Origin: Molanna angustata
Taxonomy: Eukaryota > Arthropoda > Insecta > Trichoptera > Molannidae
Length of the DNA stretch: 64,000 bases
Assembly: GCA_963576475.1 (NCBI GenBank)
Contig: OY754978.1
Location: 15,196,218-15,260,217 of the forward strand
Reading direction: 5' to 3'
In this document: one piece after another, positions 51,838-64,000 of the stretch
Layout of the letters: every line of letters begins with the position of its first letter
How positions within the stretch are numbered: position 1 is the stretch's first letter
Translations under genes and position numbers: made by a program
The notes under the pieces: model-generated
What the model was told of the DNA's origin: nothing
Seen by the model: the letters and a program-made list of their open reading frames with translations, nothing else
Database searches by the model: none

Positions 51838-52112
51838 CTTGCACCCCCGGTCTTGGTCTTGTATTTACAGATACGGTCTTGGTCTTGCATACTCGATCGA
51901 GTCTCAGTCTTGGACTTGCAAGTCTCGTTACTTCAGCAATTACAATGAAATATGACAAAAAAATATAAAATTTTGCGAGAGCACAAGACTCTTGCTAGTC
52001 CAAGAGTCTTGGTCTCCGTCTTGTACCAACACATGCGGTCTTGGTCTTGAAAGTCTCGCAAGACCAAAACCAAGATTGCAAGACTTTTCTCGCCACTGAC
52101 TGCTTTGCCACC
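51838..52112. mobile_element. Fold-back element of GGTCTTGGTCTTG repeats, hAT-like end
   Basis: The left part GGTCTTGGTCTTGTATTTAC is mirrored at the right by CTCGCAAGACCAAAACCAAG. The right tip, read inverted, is CAGTGGCGAGAAAAGTCTTG, a typical hAT start. No clear 8-bp duplication is found. Confidence 0.55.
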
Positions 52113-52949
52113 GACCCGTTTGAAATTCATCGATAGATTAAATTATCGAAAAAACAATAAAAATGAGGCGATAGATACTGTTTTTGATATAGATTGTTGT
52201 TCGTTTGTTACTGCCATCTGTAAGAGGACTAATCGCCATAATATCATGGATTGAGTCTTTAAACATTTAACCGTTGATTCCCATAAATTTTAATAGTCTT
52301 TTTGGACTGGTTTAATAATTAGATAGATATGTGGTGTATGGAACTGTAGTGTATTACGTGACAAGATAAAAGCGATGACAGATAATTAATATTTAAATTG
52401 AATATTATTCACATTGACCTTGTAATTTGGTAGTTGGCAAAAATTAAAAAATATTTTTGCATATTTAAGTAGGTTCGTTTGAAGGTCGATTGATTTCAAA
52501 TGATGAGACAGATATTCGATGTGGGAAGTGCTAATCGAATTTAATAAAAAATATAATAAAATTATAGAAAAAAAGATAGCACACATTTAGAACTATGATT
52601 TTGTTAAATCAACTAGATCAAAAATACAATTTAATATACACAATCATTTTTGACTCAAATATAATAATATCACAGGTAAACAGTGATTTTGGTGTCTGGG
52701 TATTTGGAGCTAATTATATAATATGAATTAGATGCCCTGAATTCAAATATGATAATAGTTTTTGTCTAGGTGCTCATTTTTTTAAGATATACACATAACA
52801 TTTTATTGATACACATAACATTTTATTTTTATGATGGAAAGAAATAATAAGTACGATTTTTTCAAACACTATTAAGTTAAAATATTACAGTAGTAGGTAA
52901 TAAAGAGTAAGAAAGGGGAAAATTGTCAAAAAATCAATTGCATAAGTAA

Positions 52950-53256
52950 CTGAACATTTTGGAAGCTTCCTTTTTGTGATGATTTTTCGAACAGTCCCTT
53001 TTTAAGCACCATCTGTAATCTGCCATCATATGCGTATCCCACCTTCCTTGATAGCGATTATCCATAGTTTTAATATGTTGATGTAATCTTTCACCTGTTC
53101 CTCACTGGTGTCTCCAAAATTTTTAGGCAATCGGTCTAAAAATTTTGGAGACATCGGATGTGTAAATAGAGCAACTTAATGCTCATATTACACCCAAGGG
53201 ATCTGAAACTGTTTAGCATCTCGTTTACTAGTTCAACATAGTTTTCATAGATGTCC
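52950..53256 (-). pseudogene. Fossil of an arthropod repeat-borne protein family
   Basis: The minus strand reads NYVELVNEMLNSFRSLGCNM, SIKLLYLHIRC, then past a frameshift FGDTSEEQ and GERLHQHIKTMDNRYQGRWD with THMMADYRWCLKRDC. The pattern LGCNMS.K..YL, EEQGER.HQ, RYQGRWD, MADY.W.LKRD is one I know from many multi-copy, uncharacterised arthropod proteins. There are two frameshifts and a stop, so it is dead. Its class (transposon-borne or domestic) is not established. Confidence 0.7.
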
Positions 53257-53264
53257 AGCTCTCC

Positions 53265-53820
53265 TTCCATTTAGTTGATGGTCTTCCCGATGGTCGGCGT
53301 CACTCTGGTATCTCGCGCATTGCAATCTTTGGCAGCCTTTCTGGATTCATCCTCTTTACATGATCTCTCCAATATCGTACAATATCCTCCACATTGCAGG
53401 TTTTGCGGATCTCCACATTTGGAATTCTGTCTCTGAGGGTTCTACCCAAGATAGGTCTTAGCGTTTTCGCCTGTGTTGTTCTGAGTAGCTGTTTTGTTCT
53501 CACCATTTCTGCCCTTGTTTCAACTCCATAGGTCATTATGGGTCTGATGCATATATTCGAATCTTACTCTCTACTAGCAAAATATGTTTATTGGCCCAAA
53601 CAGTGTCCCTCATGCAACCGGAGATAACTGCAGTTTTATATAGAGATCACTGCAACTAGATATTCCCACACCTAGGTATTCAAATTTTGTGATCTATTAT
53701 ATTGGCTTATCGTTTAGAACCAATTTGAATCTCAGAGGCTGTCTGGATATTGTGAGACATTTAGTTTTGTCGACCGCTAATGTCATATTATATCCCTTTG
53801 CTGCAATATTACTTAGTTTA
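53265..53820 (-). pseudogene. LINE fragment, separate family
   Basis: On the minus strand: GYNMTLAVDKTKCLTISRQP, FEYLGVGISS, MTYGVETRAEMVRTKQL, RTLRDRIPNVEIRKTCNVED and PERLPKIAMREIPE, in RT-thumb-then-tail order with stops and a deletion. It directly abuts the fossil at 52950-53256. Confidence 0.7.
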
Positions 53821-54206
53821 ACTTAATAAAAACCCCTTCCTGCACAGAAATACCCTGCACGGCAAAAACTCCAAAAACTCACCTCAACTCTACCTCAACC
53901 TCAACTCTAGTTGAAACATTAAATGTATTTGAATTACTAGACAGGAATTTATATCTAGCGAATTCAATTGGAAAAGGAAACGGTTAATATGTAGAAATCA
54001 CGATATTTCAATGTATGGAAGAGACAAAAACTACAAACTATAAGTAGAGATATCTGGAAAAGAAGAGCTGATAGAGAAAAAAGGACTTCATATTTAGATT
54101 CAGCGCTCCAAAATTAGCTAAAATCAGTTCTCAAATCACCAATCAGTTATTAGACACCATAGATTTTTTTGTTGGTCTTTGTAATAATGTTAATTAAATT
54201 CACATA
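53821..54206. other. Unassigned DNA
   Basis: No supported feature. Confidence 0.3.
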
Positions 54207-54272
54207 ATGTGGCAGACTTATAATATAATAGGTATTCAATTATTTATTTATTTATTTATAAGAACAACTACT

Positions 54273-54394
54273 AAGACAAAGTGCACAAAAGATAACATGT
54301 CATCGTCCTTACAACCAATCAAAGCTTTAGTACTTAATCAAACAAGATATTATATATACGAAAAACTTTTGACTATAAGTGGAATTTTACAGGT
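54273..54394 (+). other. Possible coding remnant, unknown
   Basis: An open stretch reads NMSSSLQPIKALVLNQTRYY then IYEKLLTISGILQ up to a good donor-like CAG/GTGAGC at 54394-54395. The open stretch at 54470 follows 75 bp later in another frame, but no acceptor joins the two in frame. The residue mix looks protein-like. The family is not recognised. Confidence 0.25.
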
Positions 54395-54469
54395 GAGCCA
54401 TTTAATTTTTTTTTTCTGTTTTTAGAAATTGGCTAATATTACCTAAATTCATGGGAACGTGGCGTTTTT

Positions 54470-54690
54470 TTGAGTCTCATATCATATAAAATCGTATTGA
54501 ATATTCTCATGAAAGATAGAAGTAGAGAAGGAATGGCTAGAATAAGTAAAGGAATATTTATACTTGGGGAGTACATATGTTCTAACGGAATGGAAGACTC
54601 GATAAAGATATTGAAAGAAGAGTTGGCAGATAATAGAATAAACGGAGCATTTAGACAAGTTATGTTTATGTTTCTCGAGCAACTAACAGG
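54470..54690 (+). other. Protein-like open stretch, unknown family
   Basis: The frame reads SYKIVLNILMKDRSREGMAR, ISKGIFILGEYICSNGMEDS, IKILKEELADNRINGAFRQV and MFMFLEQLTG before running into a SINE at about 54680. It is rich in alternating charged and hydrophobic residues, as in a helical domain, unlike the AT-rich noise frames around it. There is no start context or splice frame, so it may be a truncated pseudogene or one exon. Confidence 0.35.
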
Positions 54691-54830
54691 TACTATGTGA
54701 GATATTAACTTACCAGCAACCAATAACAAGTTGCCACATTCCGAAGACTTTGATTTTTATCGTCTCACAGATCCAGACTGAAACACAATTAAAAACTGTG
54801 TCTTCACCGGAAATCGAGCTCGGTGAAATA
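54680..54830 (-). mobile_element. SINE family B, copy 4
   Basis: CTCGAGCAACTAACAGGTAC, ACCAATAACAAGTTGCC and GAAGACTTTG match 22140-22240. TCGTCTCACAGATCCAGACT matches, inverted, 8440-8460. Confidence 0.65.
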
Positions 54831-55109
54831 TAAAAATGTGCTTTACTCAAACGACAAAAAGGTTTGTCGTTTAAGTGAAGTTAGAAAATCATTTAAGAAA
54901 TACCTATTTTAGTACCTTTTGATACTAATGATATGAAAGGATTATAAACATTTCTTTGTATTCTGCGAAAGTGGCCAGTTTGTTGCCATTCGGCAATGTC
55001 ATCCAACTAACCAGTGTTTACAACCCAGAAAAACAAGAATTGCGCGTGAAATAATTTATGAAATCATTTTAAAAGACTTCGAAATGTACGATCTATAGAA
55101 CTTATTATA
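54831..55109. other. Unassigned DNA
   Basis: No supported feature. Confidence 0.3.
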
Positions 55110-56309
<1,200 letters not shown>

Positions 56310-56346
56310 GTAAACAAACAATAAGTTAAAAGAAATGAGAAAGAAG

Positions 56347-57250
56347 TTACTGTGGTGGGTTTGATTCGATGATCCATAGGGTTATTTCCCTTTTGAACCT
56401 TTGGTAGTTATTGATATTTTTAATAGAATCTGGGATGGTATTGTAAATAGTGGGAGCTTGATATGAATAGTGTCGCTGAGCAAGGCTAGTGTTTGGATGA
56501 GGTATATGGTAGTTTAAGTGAGATGACGTACGTGTAGATCTTGTTTGTTGTGATCGTGTTTTATCGGTGTCTTTAAATGTAAAGTAGCAAATAAGGCATT
56601 TAGTGTAGAGTTGATGTAGGAAGTTTTCAAAAAGGTTTCGAGTAGGGAATCTTATAGGGCGGGACAAAATAATTTTGATTACAAGTTTTTGACACTTGTA
56701 AAGGGAATTTAATATTGAATTTGCGCAGTTGCCCCAAATAAGAATGCCATAAGTAATGATGGATTGACATAGTGCGTAGTAAATAGTTTTGATAGTTCGA
56801 TGGTCGACAATATTTCTTATACTCCTGAAGATATATACCAACTGACGTGTTCTTTTAGTGACATGTTCTATATGTTTATCCCATCTAAGTGATGAGTCTA
56901 TGGTTACTCCCAAACATTTGATAGAGTCTGCTCTCTCCAGAGGTAAACAGTGACAAGGTACACCATTATGACAGTCATGAATAGTTAGTGTATGATTGGC
57001 CGATAGTAGAGGTCTATTTTTTATGCCAAAGGTAAGATATTTGGTCTTTGTCACGTTAAGGGTCAAAAGGTTATACTCTAGCCAAGTTTTTACTTTAAAA
57101 ACCTCTCTTAAGCAATAGTAAAGACATTATCCCAAGTATCTCCGTGAAAAATCAATGAAGTGTCATCAGCAAATGAAATAATCCTTCCCTCAATTTCCAT
57201 ATCGCATAATTGATTTATGTAAATGAGGAATAGGAATATATTTTTTAAAT
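56347..57250 (-). pseudogene. LINE reverse-transcriptase C-terminal region
   Basis: An open stretch of 239 codons (57066-56347) reads NVTKTKYLTFGIK, IKCLGVTIDSSLRWDKHIEH, CQSIITYGILIWGNC and KCQKLVIKIILSRP, typical of Jockey/CR1-like LINEs. Upstream in other frames, LFLIYINQLCD and IISFADDTSLIF (the catalytic FADD at about 57160-57175) are cut off by a stop near 57108 and a frameshift. It is a 5'-truncated dead copy. Confidence 0.85.
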
Positions 57251-57756
57251 TCAAAATAGGAGACGCAATATTGAAATAGAAAAACTAACGATGTAAGTTT
57301 TTGCATAACAAATAGAAATAAGTAATAAAAATATTATAAACACATATTATATATATTTTGAATATAATAAATTATCGTTTTATTATTCTTGTTATGGTAG
57401 ATTATGACAAGCTATTAAGATGGAAAAAAAATACGTGTGATTGAATTATAGGATCATTATAAATGGTTCGACCTTAAAATAGTTATAAAATAGCCCACGT
57501 TTTGTTCTCAATAATTGGTTTTATATACATACACTATAGTAATATGTGGGAACCATAACCAACGGATGTATTAAATAATGTTATATGAGGACGCATCTAT
57601 GTATGATATCGTTTGCGAACTAATTCGAACTTAAATATATGTACATTACTTTTTTCGTTGTATCTATCGCTTAAAACAGAGAAACAATAATATATCATAA
57701 TTTTTTTTTACCATGATTTTATGAATATTTTTTTTATTATTATGAGGCCTCCTCAA
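57251..57756. other. AT-rich DNA
   Basis: No supported feature. Confidence 0.3.
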
Positions 57757-58489
57757 TCTTTATATATAAAATTCTTCTGAACGTGTGTATGTCACTGAAC
57801 TCTTCCTAAACGGCTGAACCGAATTTGATGAAATTTTTTGTGTTTGTATGTGTGAGTCCCTGAATGGTTTAAATTCCTATGTAGGAGGCGCTTATGTAGG
57901 ATTAGCTATGTTTAGTTTTTTTTTTCATCTGACAACACTAAGAAATCTGTCATTTGCGTCGTAGTTTGGATTTTTTTGACATTTAAAGTTCTTTTCGCTC
58001 TGTTTCGGTATTATTCATATTTCAATTATATGCATGTGCATGGAATTTTAATTTCTGTTTACTGTTTTGTTATTATTCATGTTTCAGTTCGTTCGTTTCC
58101 GTGTCCAGACCATCTATGCTGTATTGTAATTATATACAAAATAACAATCAATTTAACCTCAAAGTGTTTAGCGGCTCATAGAACAAGAAAATATAACTTT
58201 CTTTTTCTTTTTTCTTTTTTTTTTAAATGAATATGTCCTTGTTAAACAAGTACATATACATCTTCCTACGTTCCCTGAAATAAGCATAAATGCTTGTCCT
58301 ATAGGTGAACGAAATCGGTCGAGGCAGGATTCGAACTCGCGACCACTGGATTACTAGCCCAGTGCGCTAACCGCTCTGCCATTGACCCATCAAATATATT
58401 GTACATATATTTTATTATTCAAATATATGGTACATATATTTTTGTATCACAAATAGTTCGGACAGGACAACGTCTGTCGGGTCCGCTAG
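57757..58489 (+). mobile_element. Non-autonomous Helitron, lepidopteran type
   Basis: The 5' end TCTTTATATATAAAATTCTT begins with TC and is followed by CGGCTGAACCGAATTTGATG. The 3' end GGACAACGTCTGTCGGGTCC plus GCTAG carries a short hairpin then CTAG. These are the diagnostic Helitron ends and match a family I know from moths. There is no Rep/helicase. A family C SINE is nested near the 3' end. Confidence 0.82.
58225..58392 (-). mobile_element. tRNA-headed SINE family C, best copy
   Basis: On the minus strand: GGGTCAATGGCAGAGCGGTT then AGCGCACTGG (A box), GCGAGTTCGAATCCTGCC (B box), then GAAATCGGTCGAGGCAGG-complementary body and CAAGCATTTATGC. It is nested in the Helitron, so it is the younger insertion. 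Confidence 0.78.
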
Positions 58490-59183
58490 GTCTCATATAT
58501 TATGTCTCTGAATACCAATGTAAGTGCATTAAATCATTATTGTAAGTGAGTGCTAGTAAAATATTTTTATTTTAAAAATACCAATAAGTAACTTCAGGGG
58601 CTCCTATGTATTATAGACATAAAGACAACAATTTATCATACATATGAAAAATTGTATATATTAAATTAATTTAGGCATCAGACTTTTGAATAAACAGACG
58701 CAAATGTTTATACAGTTTTATAAATATCAATAACATATTTAAAGTTATAGTATGTTACGGGTACAAAAGTGAAAGTGAAGATTATCATCGTAATAATGTG
58801 ACGTATGTATGAGTGGGACGAATACACTGTGAACTACAACTTTGTTTAGGTATAATAAAAAAAGCGTTAACATTAGGTAATCATCATCATTTGTCATTGA
58901 GGAAATACCTACACCAATAGCTTCAGGCGGCAATACACAAATGGGAGTTAGAACACTATTGACCTAATTCCCTACTTGGGATAATATGTAAAGTAATAAT
59001 GTCCAATGGGTGCCAGGGAAAAATAATTTTCGTGATTCTCTCTAACTACATAACATTATAATGATATTATACTCTCTAATGACTCCATAACGAATTTGTA
59101 TTTTTTTTAAGTTCTAACAGCAAACCTTTCGCAAAATTTACTATAGTGCCGGGTTGTTTCTGGCAATAATAAATATAGCTAAC
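58490..59183. other. AT-rich DNA
   Basis: No supported feature. Confidence 0.3.
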
Positions 59184-59670
59184 ACTCGAAATGGTTATAC
59201 AAATAATATTATGATTCCTTCTCATATGACTACTCATTTTGTGACGATATCGACCTACAAGGTTTATGAATTATCCCGTATATTAGGATTTTGTCCATGA
59301 ATTTAAAAGTTCTGCAAATAAAATGGATTCATATAATTTGTCGTCGTTTGTGAAGATCGGTGAAAGGAGAGTCCTCAACGCCTTAAAACTGGAGCAATAA
59401 TGCTAAGCGGCTCAATGATTGAGATAGCTAATACATCTCGAAATAATTTTCCAAATAATTATGATTTCTTGTCATATGACTCTCATTTTATGATGATATC
59501 GACCTACAAGGTGATAAAGTAATATCCTAATATCTCGTATATAAGGATTTTGTCCATGAATTTAATAGTTCTGCAAATAAACTGGGTTCAAATAATTTGT
59601 TGGCTTTTGAGAAGATCGGTGAAAGGCGAGTCCTCAACGCTTTAAAACTGGAGCATCTCGGCTAAGGGAT
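59184..59670. repeat. Tandem duplication, two about 240-bp units
   Basis: GATATCGACCTACAAGGT, AGGATTTTGTCCATGAATTT, GTTCTGCAAATAAA and GAAGATCGGTGAAAGG occur in the same order in 59184-59415 and 59435-59670. By eye, identity is about 85%. Confidence 0.8.
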
Positions 59671-59884
59671 GGAAATGTCCTACAGAAAAAAAAGATTGAA
59701 TCGACCTTTAGCATAGGATTACGAAATCGTCACCACGCAGCCACGGAAACTGGGAGACGACCCGGGTTCCAAACTGGGAGCGGACGTGGATTGATTGATT
59801 GATTGATGCTCTGTCAAATGTAAAAATCATGACCAAGCTAGTCTATCTAGGTTAAACCATGACCAAGCTAGTCTATATTTCAAG

Positions 59885-60200
59885 TGAAGCGGTTGTATTT
59901 GTTTTATTTATAATAAACATGATTTTATATAGAAATCATGGCTTGACGGAGACAATGGAAGGGTAGGTAGGTACACGTACACAGTACACATCCATACCAT
60001 CGACACTGCTTTCTTACGTGTTGTTGTCAGTTAGGGTTTTCGCTCAATATGCTATAGATAGTCCCTGTGTTATATTGGGAGCAGTAATTATTTTTGTAGG
60101 TTAAACAACATTCTTTATATTAAACTGATTTCAGCATAATGGATCACACATTTTCTAACTATACATACGTTATAAACTGTTCCATATAACACACACCTAT
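59885..60200 (-). mobile_element. 5'-truncated LINE 3' end, second copy
   Basis: It matches 55110-55446 throughout and stops at a (CA)4 run, exactly where the giant CA tract begins in the other copy. Truncation from the 5' side fits target-primed retrotransposition. Confidence 0.65.
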
Positions 60201-60263
60201 CAATTTTTTAGCATGTGACTTAATAAAAATTAAAATATAAAACAACTCAATTGACTCACTTGT

Positions 60264-60442
60264 GGGGCAAGTCCTGTTAAACGGTGGAGTCAAAACTCTC
60301 ATAAAAATCCATAACATGGATATATTTATTATATGGAGTTCTATAACAACTTAAGATATTTTAGAACTAATTAACTAATTACATCCATGATATGGGTAAT
60401 CATGAGGGTTTTGATTTCACCCTTTGACTGGACTTGTCCCCA
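60264..60442. mobile_element. Hairpin MITE family M1, copy 4
   Basis: GGGGCAAGTCCTGTTAAACG at the left, GACTGGACTTGTCCCC at the right and the shared core ATCCATGATATGGGTAATCA. Confidence 0.85.
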
Positions 60443-60540
60443 AGAATCAGGAACTAAATACTAATTCGCAAAATTATTAATTTCATCTGCATACTTGATA
60501 TACAAATTTAACGTGACAATAACGACTACCTACAAACTAA

Positions 60541-60957
60541 TCGGAAACAGAAAATGACATTTTCGGAAACAGATAATAACAATCGGAGTCAGATAATGAC
60601 ATTTTCGGAAACAGATAATAACAATCGGAATCATATAATGACATTTTCGTAAACAGATAATAACAATCGGAATCATATAATGACATTTTCGTAAACAGAT
60701 AATAACAATCGGAATCATATAATGACATTTTCGTAAACAGATAATAACAATCGGAATCAGATAATGACATTTTCGTAAACAGATAATAACAATCGGAATC
60801 AGATAATGACATTTTCGTAAACAGATAATAACAATCGGAATCAGATAATGACATTTTCGTAAACAGATAATAACAATCGGAATCATATAATGACATTTTC
60901 GTAAACAGATAATAACAATCGGAATCGGATAATGACATTTTCGGAAACAGATAATAA
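60541..60957. repeat. 42-bp tandem array, about 10 units
   Basis: The unit CAGATAATGACATTTTCGTA then AACAGATAATAACAATCGGA with AT. Inside units, CAGATAAT occurs twice, so the unit is itself a diverged dimer. Variants (GTAAAC/GGAAAC; CAGATA/CATATA) fall in blocks. It is open in frame only because 42 is divisible by three. Confidence 0.95.
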
Positions 60958-61834
60958 CTTCTCATAATTCTTTCAATCAAGCTTCTTCCTTCGCATAAAT
61001 AATCCCTCCTTTTCCTCATTTGTTTTTATTCCCGTACTTATTGATTTTTATATAACTTTTTTTTATTTTAATACTGCTCAGTATACTGTACACTAATTTA
61101 ATTTCAATTTGAAGAAAACAATGTTGGGTTAATTATAATTTATAATTCATTATAATGTAACCACATAGCTGTAGTTTAAAAAAAAAATCAAATATTTCAA
61201 GGTACGAGTATATCCGGACTGAATTAAGAATACCAGGATCTTTACTTAAAAACGATCAAATTTATAATGTACTAGTTACTGCCCATGCATTCATTATAAT
61301 TTTTTTATCTCTCAGTTATACCTACAAGAAGCAATAAAAATATCAGAACGTATGAAAACATGTTATTCGCTTCAAGTATTGAAATTATATACATATTTAT
61401 ATGATTGTTAATATTTTCGCAAAATGAATGCCTTAAGGTATATATTATTATTATTATGCAATATTTGTGTTTGTATTAATATTGCCAATTAGAGTTTTCA
61501 CGACATGTCAGATTGCAACAATATTTATAACCAAGATATTATATTCTTATAGTTTGTTTTAACTAGGCAATAATATATTATATAATAGATGCATGTATCG
61601 ATCTGTATTAACAAAATAACCCTTAAAATTAAAAAATAATATATCCTTACAACAAGAAAATTATACCTTCTCTATACGTTCCATAAATCAAGCATTAATG
61701 TTTGTGTAGAATGGTGAATTAATCGGTAAACAAAATTAGTATGCACACACTTTGTTTATATCATCGAATGAATTATTTTTATAAACGTTAATTGTTTCGG
61801 GAGAGCAATTCACACCGTTGACAAAACGAAGCTA
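60958..61834. other. AT-rich DNA
   Basis: A worn family C SINE body may lie at 61655-61735 (AAGCATTAATGTTTG, GGTGAATTAATCGG). Nothing else is seen. Confidence 0.3.
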
Positions 61835-62680
61835 ATGACTAATTTGGTCTTGGGTGGCACTATAACAATCAACAACCAAACAATATAAGAGATAAACGAA
61901 TATAAATATTTAGGCCACAATATAATCCTCTTCCGAAATAACCAGACCACGGAGCTTCAACGAAGAATCTGTAATAGATGGGGTGCCTATGGTAATCTTA
62001 AGGAATTCTTCACCAGCAAAATCTAAAACGCAAAAGGTATGACCAATGTGAGCTCCCAGTCTTGACATATGGAGCAAAAACATTATCTCTAACGAAAGCT
62101 ATTGTCAGAAAACTGAAACTGAAAACTGAAGTGGCACAACGAAAACATGAAAGAGTGAAATTTCAGAAATACGTAGAAGATCAGAAGTTACTGACGTCGT
62201 TGAAAGAGTTGCAAATCTGAAGTGGTCATGGGCGGGACATATTGCCAGAGTGAAGGAGCAAAGATGAACCAAGAGGATCCTGGGAGCAAAGATGAACCAA
62301 GAGGATCCTGGAATGGAGACCACGTGAGGACAAAAGATATAAAGGCAGACCACGTACGCGATGATCCGATGACATAAAGGGGGTTGCTGGTGACTGGATG
62401 CAGAAGGCCCTGGATAGAGAAATCTGGGGGGCAAGTCTGGTTCGACCGGCGAAATCAAAACCCCAGTGATTACCCATATCATGGATATAATTATAGTATG
62501 GAGTTCTATGACATCTAAAGATATTGTAGAACTCCATATAATAATTATATCCATGATATGGGTAATCACGGTGGTTTTGATTTCGCCGATTGAACCAGAC
62601 TTGCCCCCCAGGAGAGATATGAGGGAGGCCTATGTATAGAAGTGGACAGAGACGGCTGGATAAAGAAAAAGAAGAAGAAT
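61835..62680 (+). pseudogene. RTE-like LINE 3' fragment, copy 3, split by a MITE
   Basis: NEYKYLGHNIIL, TTELQRRICNRWGAYGNLKE, RRSEVTDVVERVANLK-like and WAGHIARVKEQR, then the tail, interrupted at 62429-62610 by MITE M1 and resumed with GATATGAGGGAGGCCTATG. AGATGAACCAAGAGGATCCT is locally duplicated at about 62263-62310. It carries stops and frameshifts. Confidence 0.78.
62429..62610. mobile_element. Hairpin MITE family M1, copy 5, nested
   Basis: The most symmetrical copy: GGGGGGCAAGTCTGGTTCGA at the left, TTGAACCAGACTTGCCCCCC at the right, arms complementary for almost their full length. It interrupts the RTE-like tail, whose uninterrupted form is seen at 31800-31870. Confidence 0.92.
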
Positions 62681-64000
62681 TCACACCGAGAAAAAATATT
62701 GATGTTCCCGTCCTCACCCAATCCTCCCTGACCTCCTACATCAAATATGTAACTCAACTTATTATTAGTTTTGATTAATTATTGTAATACTATTAATATA
62801 TTCCCAATTATAAATAAAATAAAAAGTAAGAAACCGTTTTAAACGCCTTTTTATTTTTAATGGAAATTCTTTTTTTTTATGTCAAATTCATCAATCTTAT
62901 TGATTGAAAGCTTGTTTTCATTTGGCAACGCTAAGTAGGATTAACATTTTTACAATGGAATAAAAAGATTTACAAATTTACATTTCATTGCTTTTTGTCA
63001 CTCTTCTTTTTTTTCAGAATACATTATTCCGTTCTTCCTTCACCGCCACTCGTTCTGTTTGTGGGGATAAATTATGGCGGCTTACAGAACTCCAAAATAA
63101 CACACGAATAACATAGAAGAGAACTGAAACTAAGAACTCTAAAACATTGCTCTTAAGAGCTTATTGCAAGGAAACATCAGGCTCGCCGTTTACTGAAAGT
63201 GAAAATAAGAGTAGGTATACCATATTCCACAGTAGTATACCACTGTTTTGAAAGTTTTGCTTGAATAAATTATTCAAAAAAAAAAAGTTTTCTCGTTAAA
63301 AGACATACACTGCCCATATACAAATATTGTTTTGAAAATTTAGTATACTGTAGACTTTAAATTTCTCTTCAAATTCTCGACCGTTCTTCTTTCACATTTG
63401 AAATGCCATTACTTTTGAAGCATTTTAGAAGGTACCTGGCAAGTTATGTATGTATATTGGATGACCAACTAATGTATGTACGTATGTAGGGTATGGATGT
63501 ATTACGTCATGATAGATTGTAAAATAGTCGCTAAAAGCTAAAGGCTATATCTAATAACAGAATACAAGATGGTGTCACGCAATTACACAGATATTATACT
63601 TGGTACAAATCAACAATCTAAATACTACATATGTTATTAAAATGGTCCAGATTGGTTGAAAGATGCTGAAGGTGTACCTGTTAAGTATAAAACGATTGTT
63701 GTAGGCATAATATCATCTTATTGTGCGGTTGGTATTTATAACCAGATACTAACTTCATCATGCGGTTAATCATAGGCGAAACCATATAACAGTTTTATTT
63801 TATTTTTATACTTCAAATTGATTGCAGTCAATTATGTTAGATATACGTACTCTGTGCCAATAAATAATTGTTCGTTTCATTTCCAAAGTATTTATTATCA
63901 TGTTAATAAATAATGGGTGGATACATGATTTATGTTTTGTCATGGGACGAACAAATTATCCAAGTTTGAGTAGGAATTATAAACCAATCCTGAGTATGCA
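62681..64000. other. AT-rich DNA to the window edge
   Basis: No gene, RNA or repeat with support. Confidence 0.3.

Noticed and set aside
58305..58392. A functional tRNA gene
   Set aside because: The A and B boxes are good, but the same head and body recur at 26150, 51660, 37435 and 12805, so it is a SINE head.
60541..60957. CRISPR array
   Set aside because: There are no unique spacers between repeats, no cas genes, and the setting is eukaryotic.
60530..61019. 118- and 160-codon repeat-protein frames
   Set aside because: Artefacts of the 42-bp array, open because 42 is divisible by three.
62105..62757. Minus-strand frames of 63-163 codons
   Set aside because: Antisense to the RTE-like tail and the nested MITE.

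Overview
The window is a stretch of an AT-rich animal nuclear genome, almost certainly an insect and most probably a moth or butterfly. The reasons are: a SelD-type protein with arginine at the selenocysteine site; insect-type hillarin and dystrotelin/Dah-like genes; GT-AG introns packed with transposon debris; a Helitron ending GTCCGCTAG; and LINE 3' ends of the RTE type. The order-level call is inference from repeat style, not from a diagnostic gene.

Four protein genes can be rebuilt exon by exon. SelD (minus, 1552-2760, one exon) and a dystrotelin/Dah-like dystrophin-family gene (plus, 3511-15119, 11 exons, 689 aa) are divergent and share about 750 bp of upstream DNA. Hillarin, hil (minus, 12 exons found between 37272 and 25947), converges on the dystrophin-family gene across an 10.8 kb gene-free gap. 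Its 5' end is not found in the window. Mccc2, the mitochondrial methylcrotonoyl-CoA carboxylase beta subunit (plus, 41156-44453, three exons, 555 aa), lies upstream of the found hil exons and may sit inside a hil 5' intron. The four genes have no shared pathway: a selenophosphate-synthetase paralogue, a membrane-cytoskeleton adaptor, a cytoskeletal transglutaminase-like protein and a leucine-catabolism enzyme.

Everything from 44454 to 64000, and most intron sequence, is mobile-element and satellite DNA. It includes two hAT-type elements with 8-bp target duplications; an internally deleted mariner joined to an inverted copy of its own end; five copies of one hairpin MITE; three tRNA-headed SINE families; a Helitron with a nested SINE; a pair of Helentron-like repeats; several RTE-like and one other LINE 3' fragment; and a pogo-type transposase fossil. 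There is also a perfect 21-bp minisatellite (about 24 units), a 42-bp array (about 10 units) and an 859-bp (CA)n tract inside a LINE 3' region.

Two pieces resist simple classification. One is a fossil of an arthropod repeat-borne protein at 52950-53256 (minus). The other is a protein-like open stretch at 54470-54690 (plus) that I cannot name.
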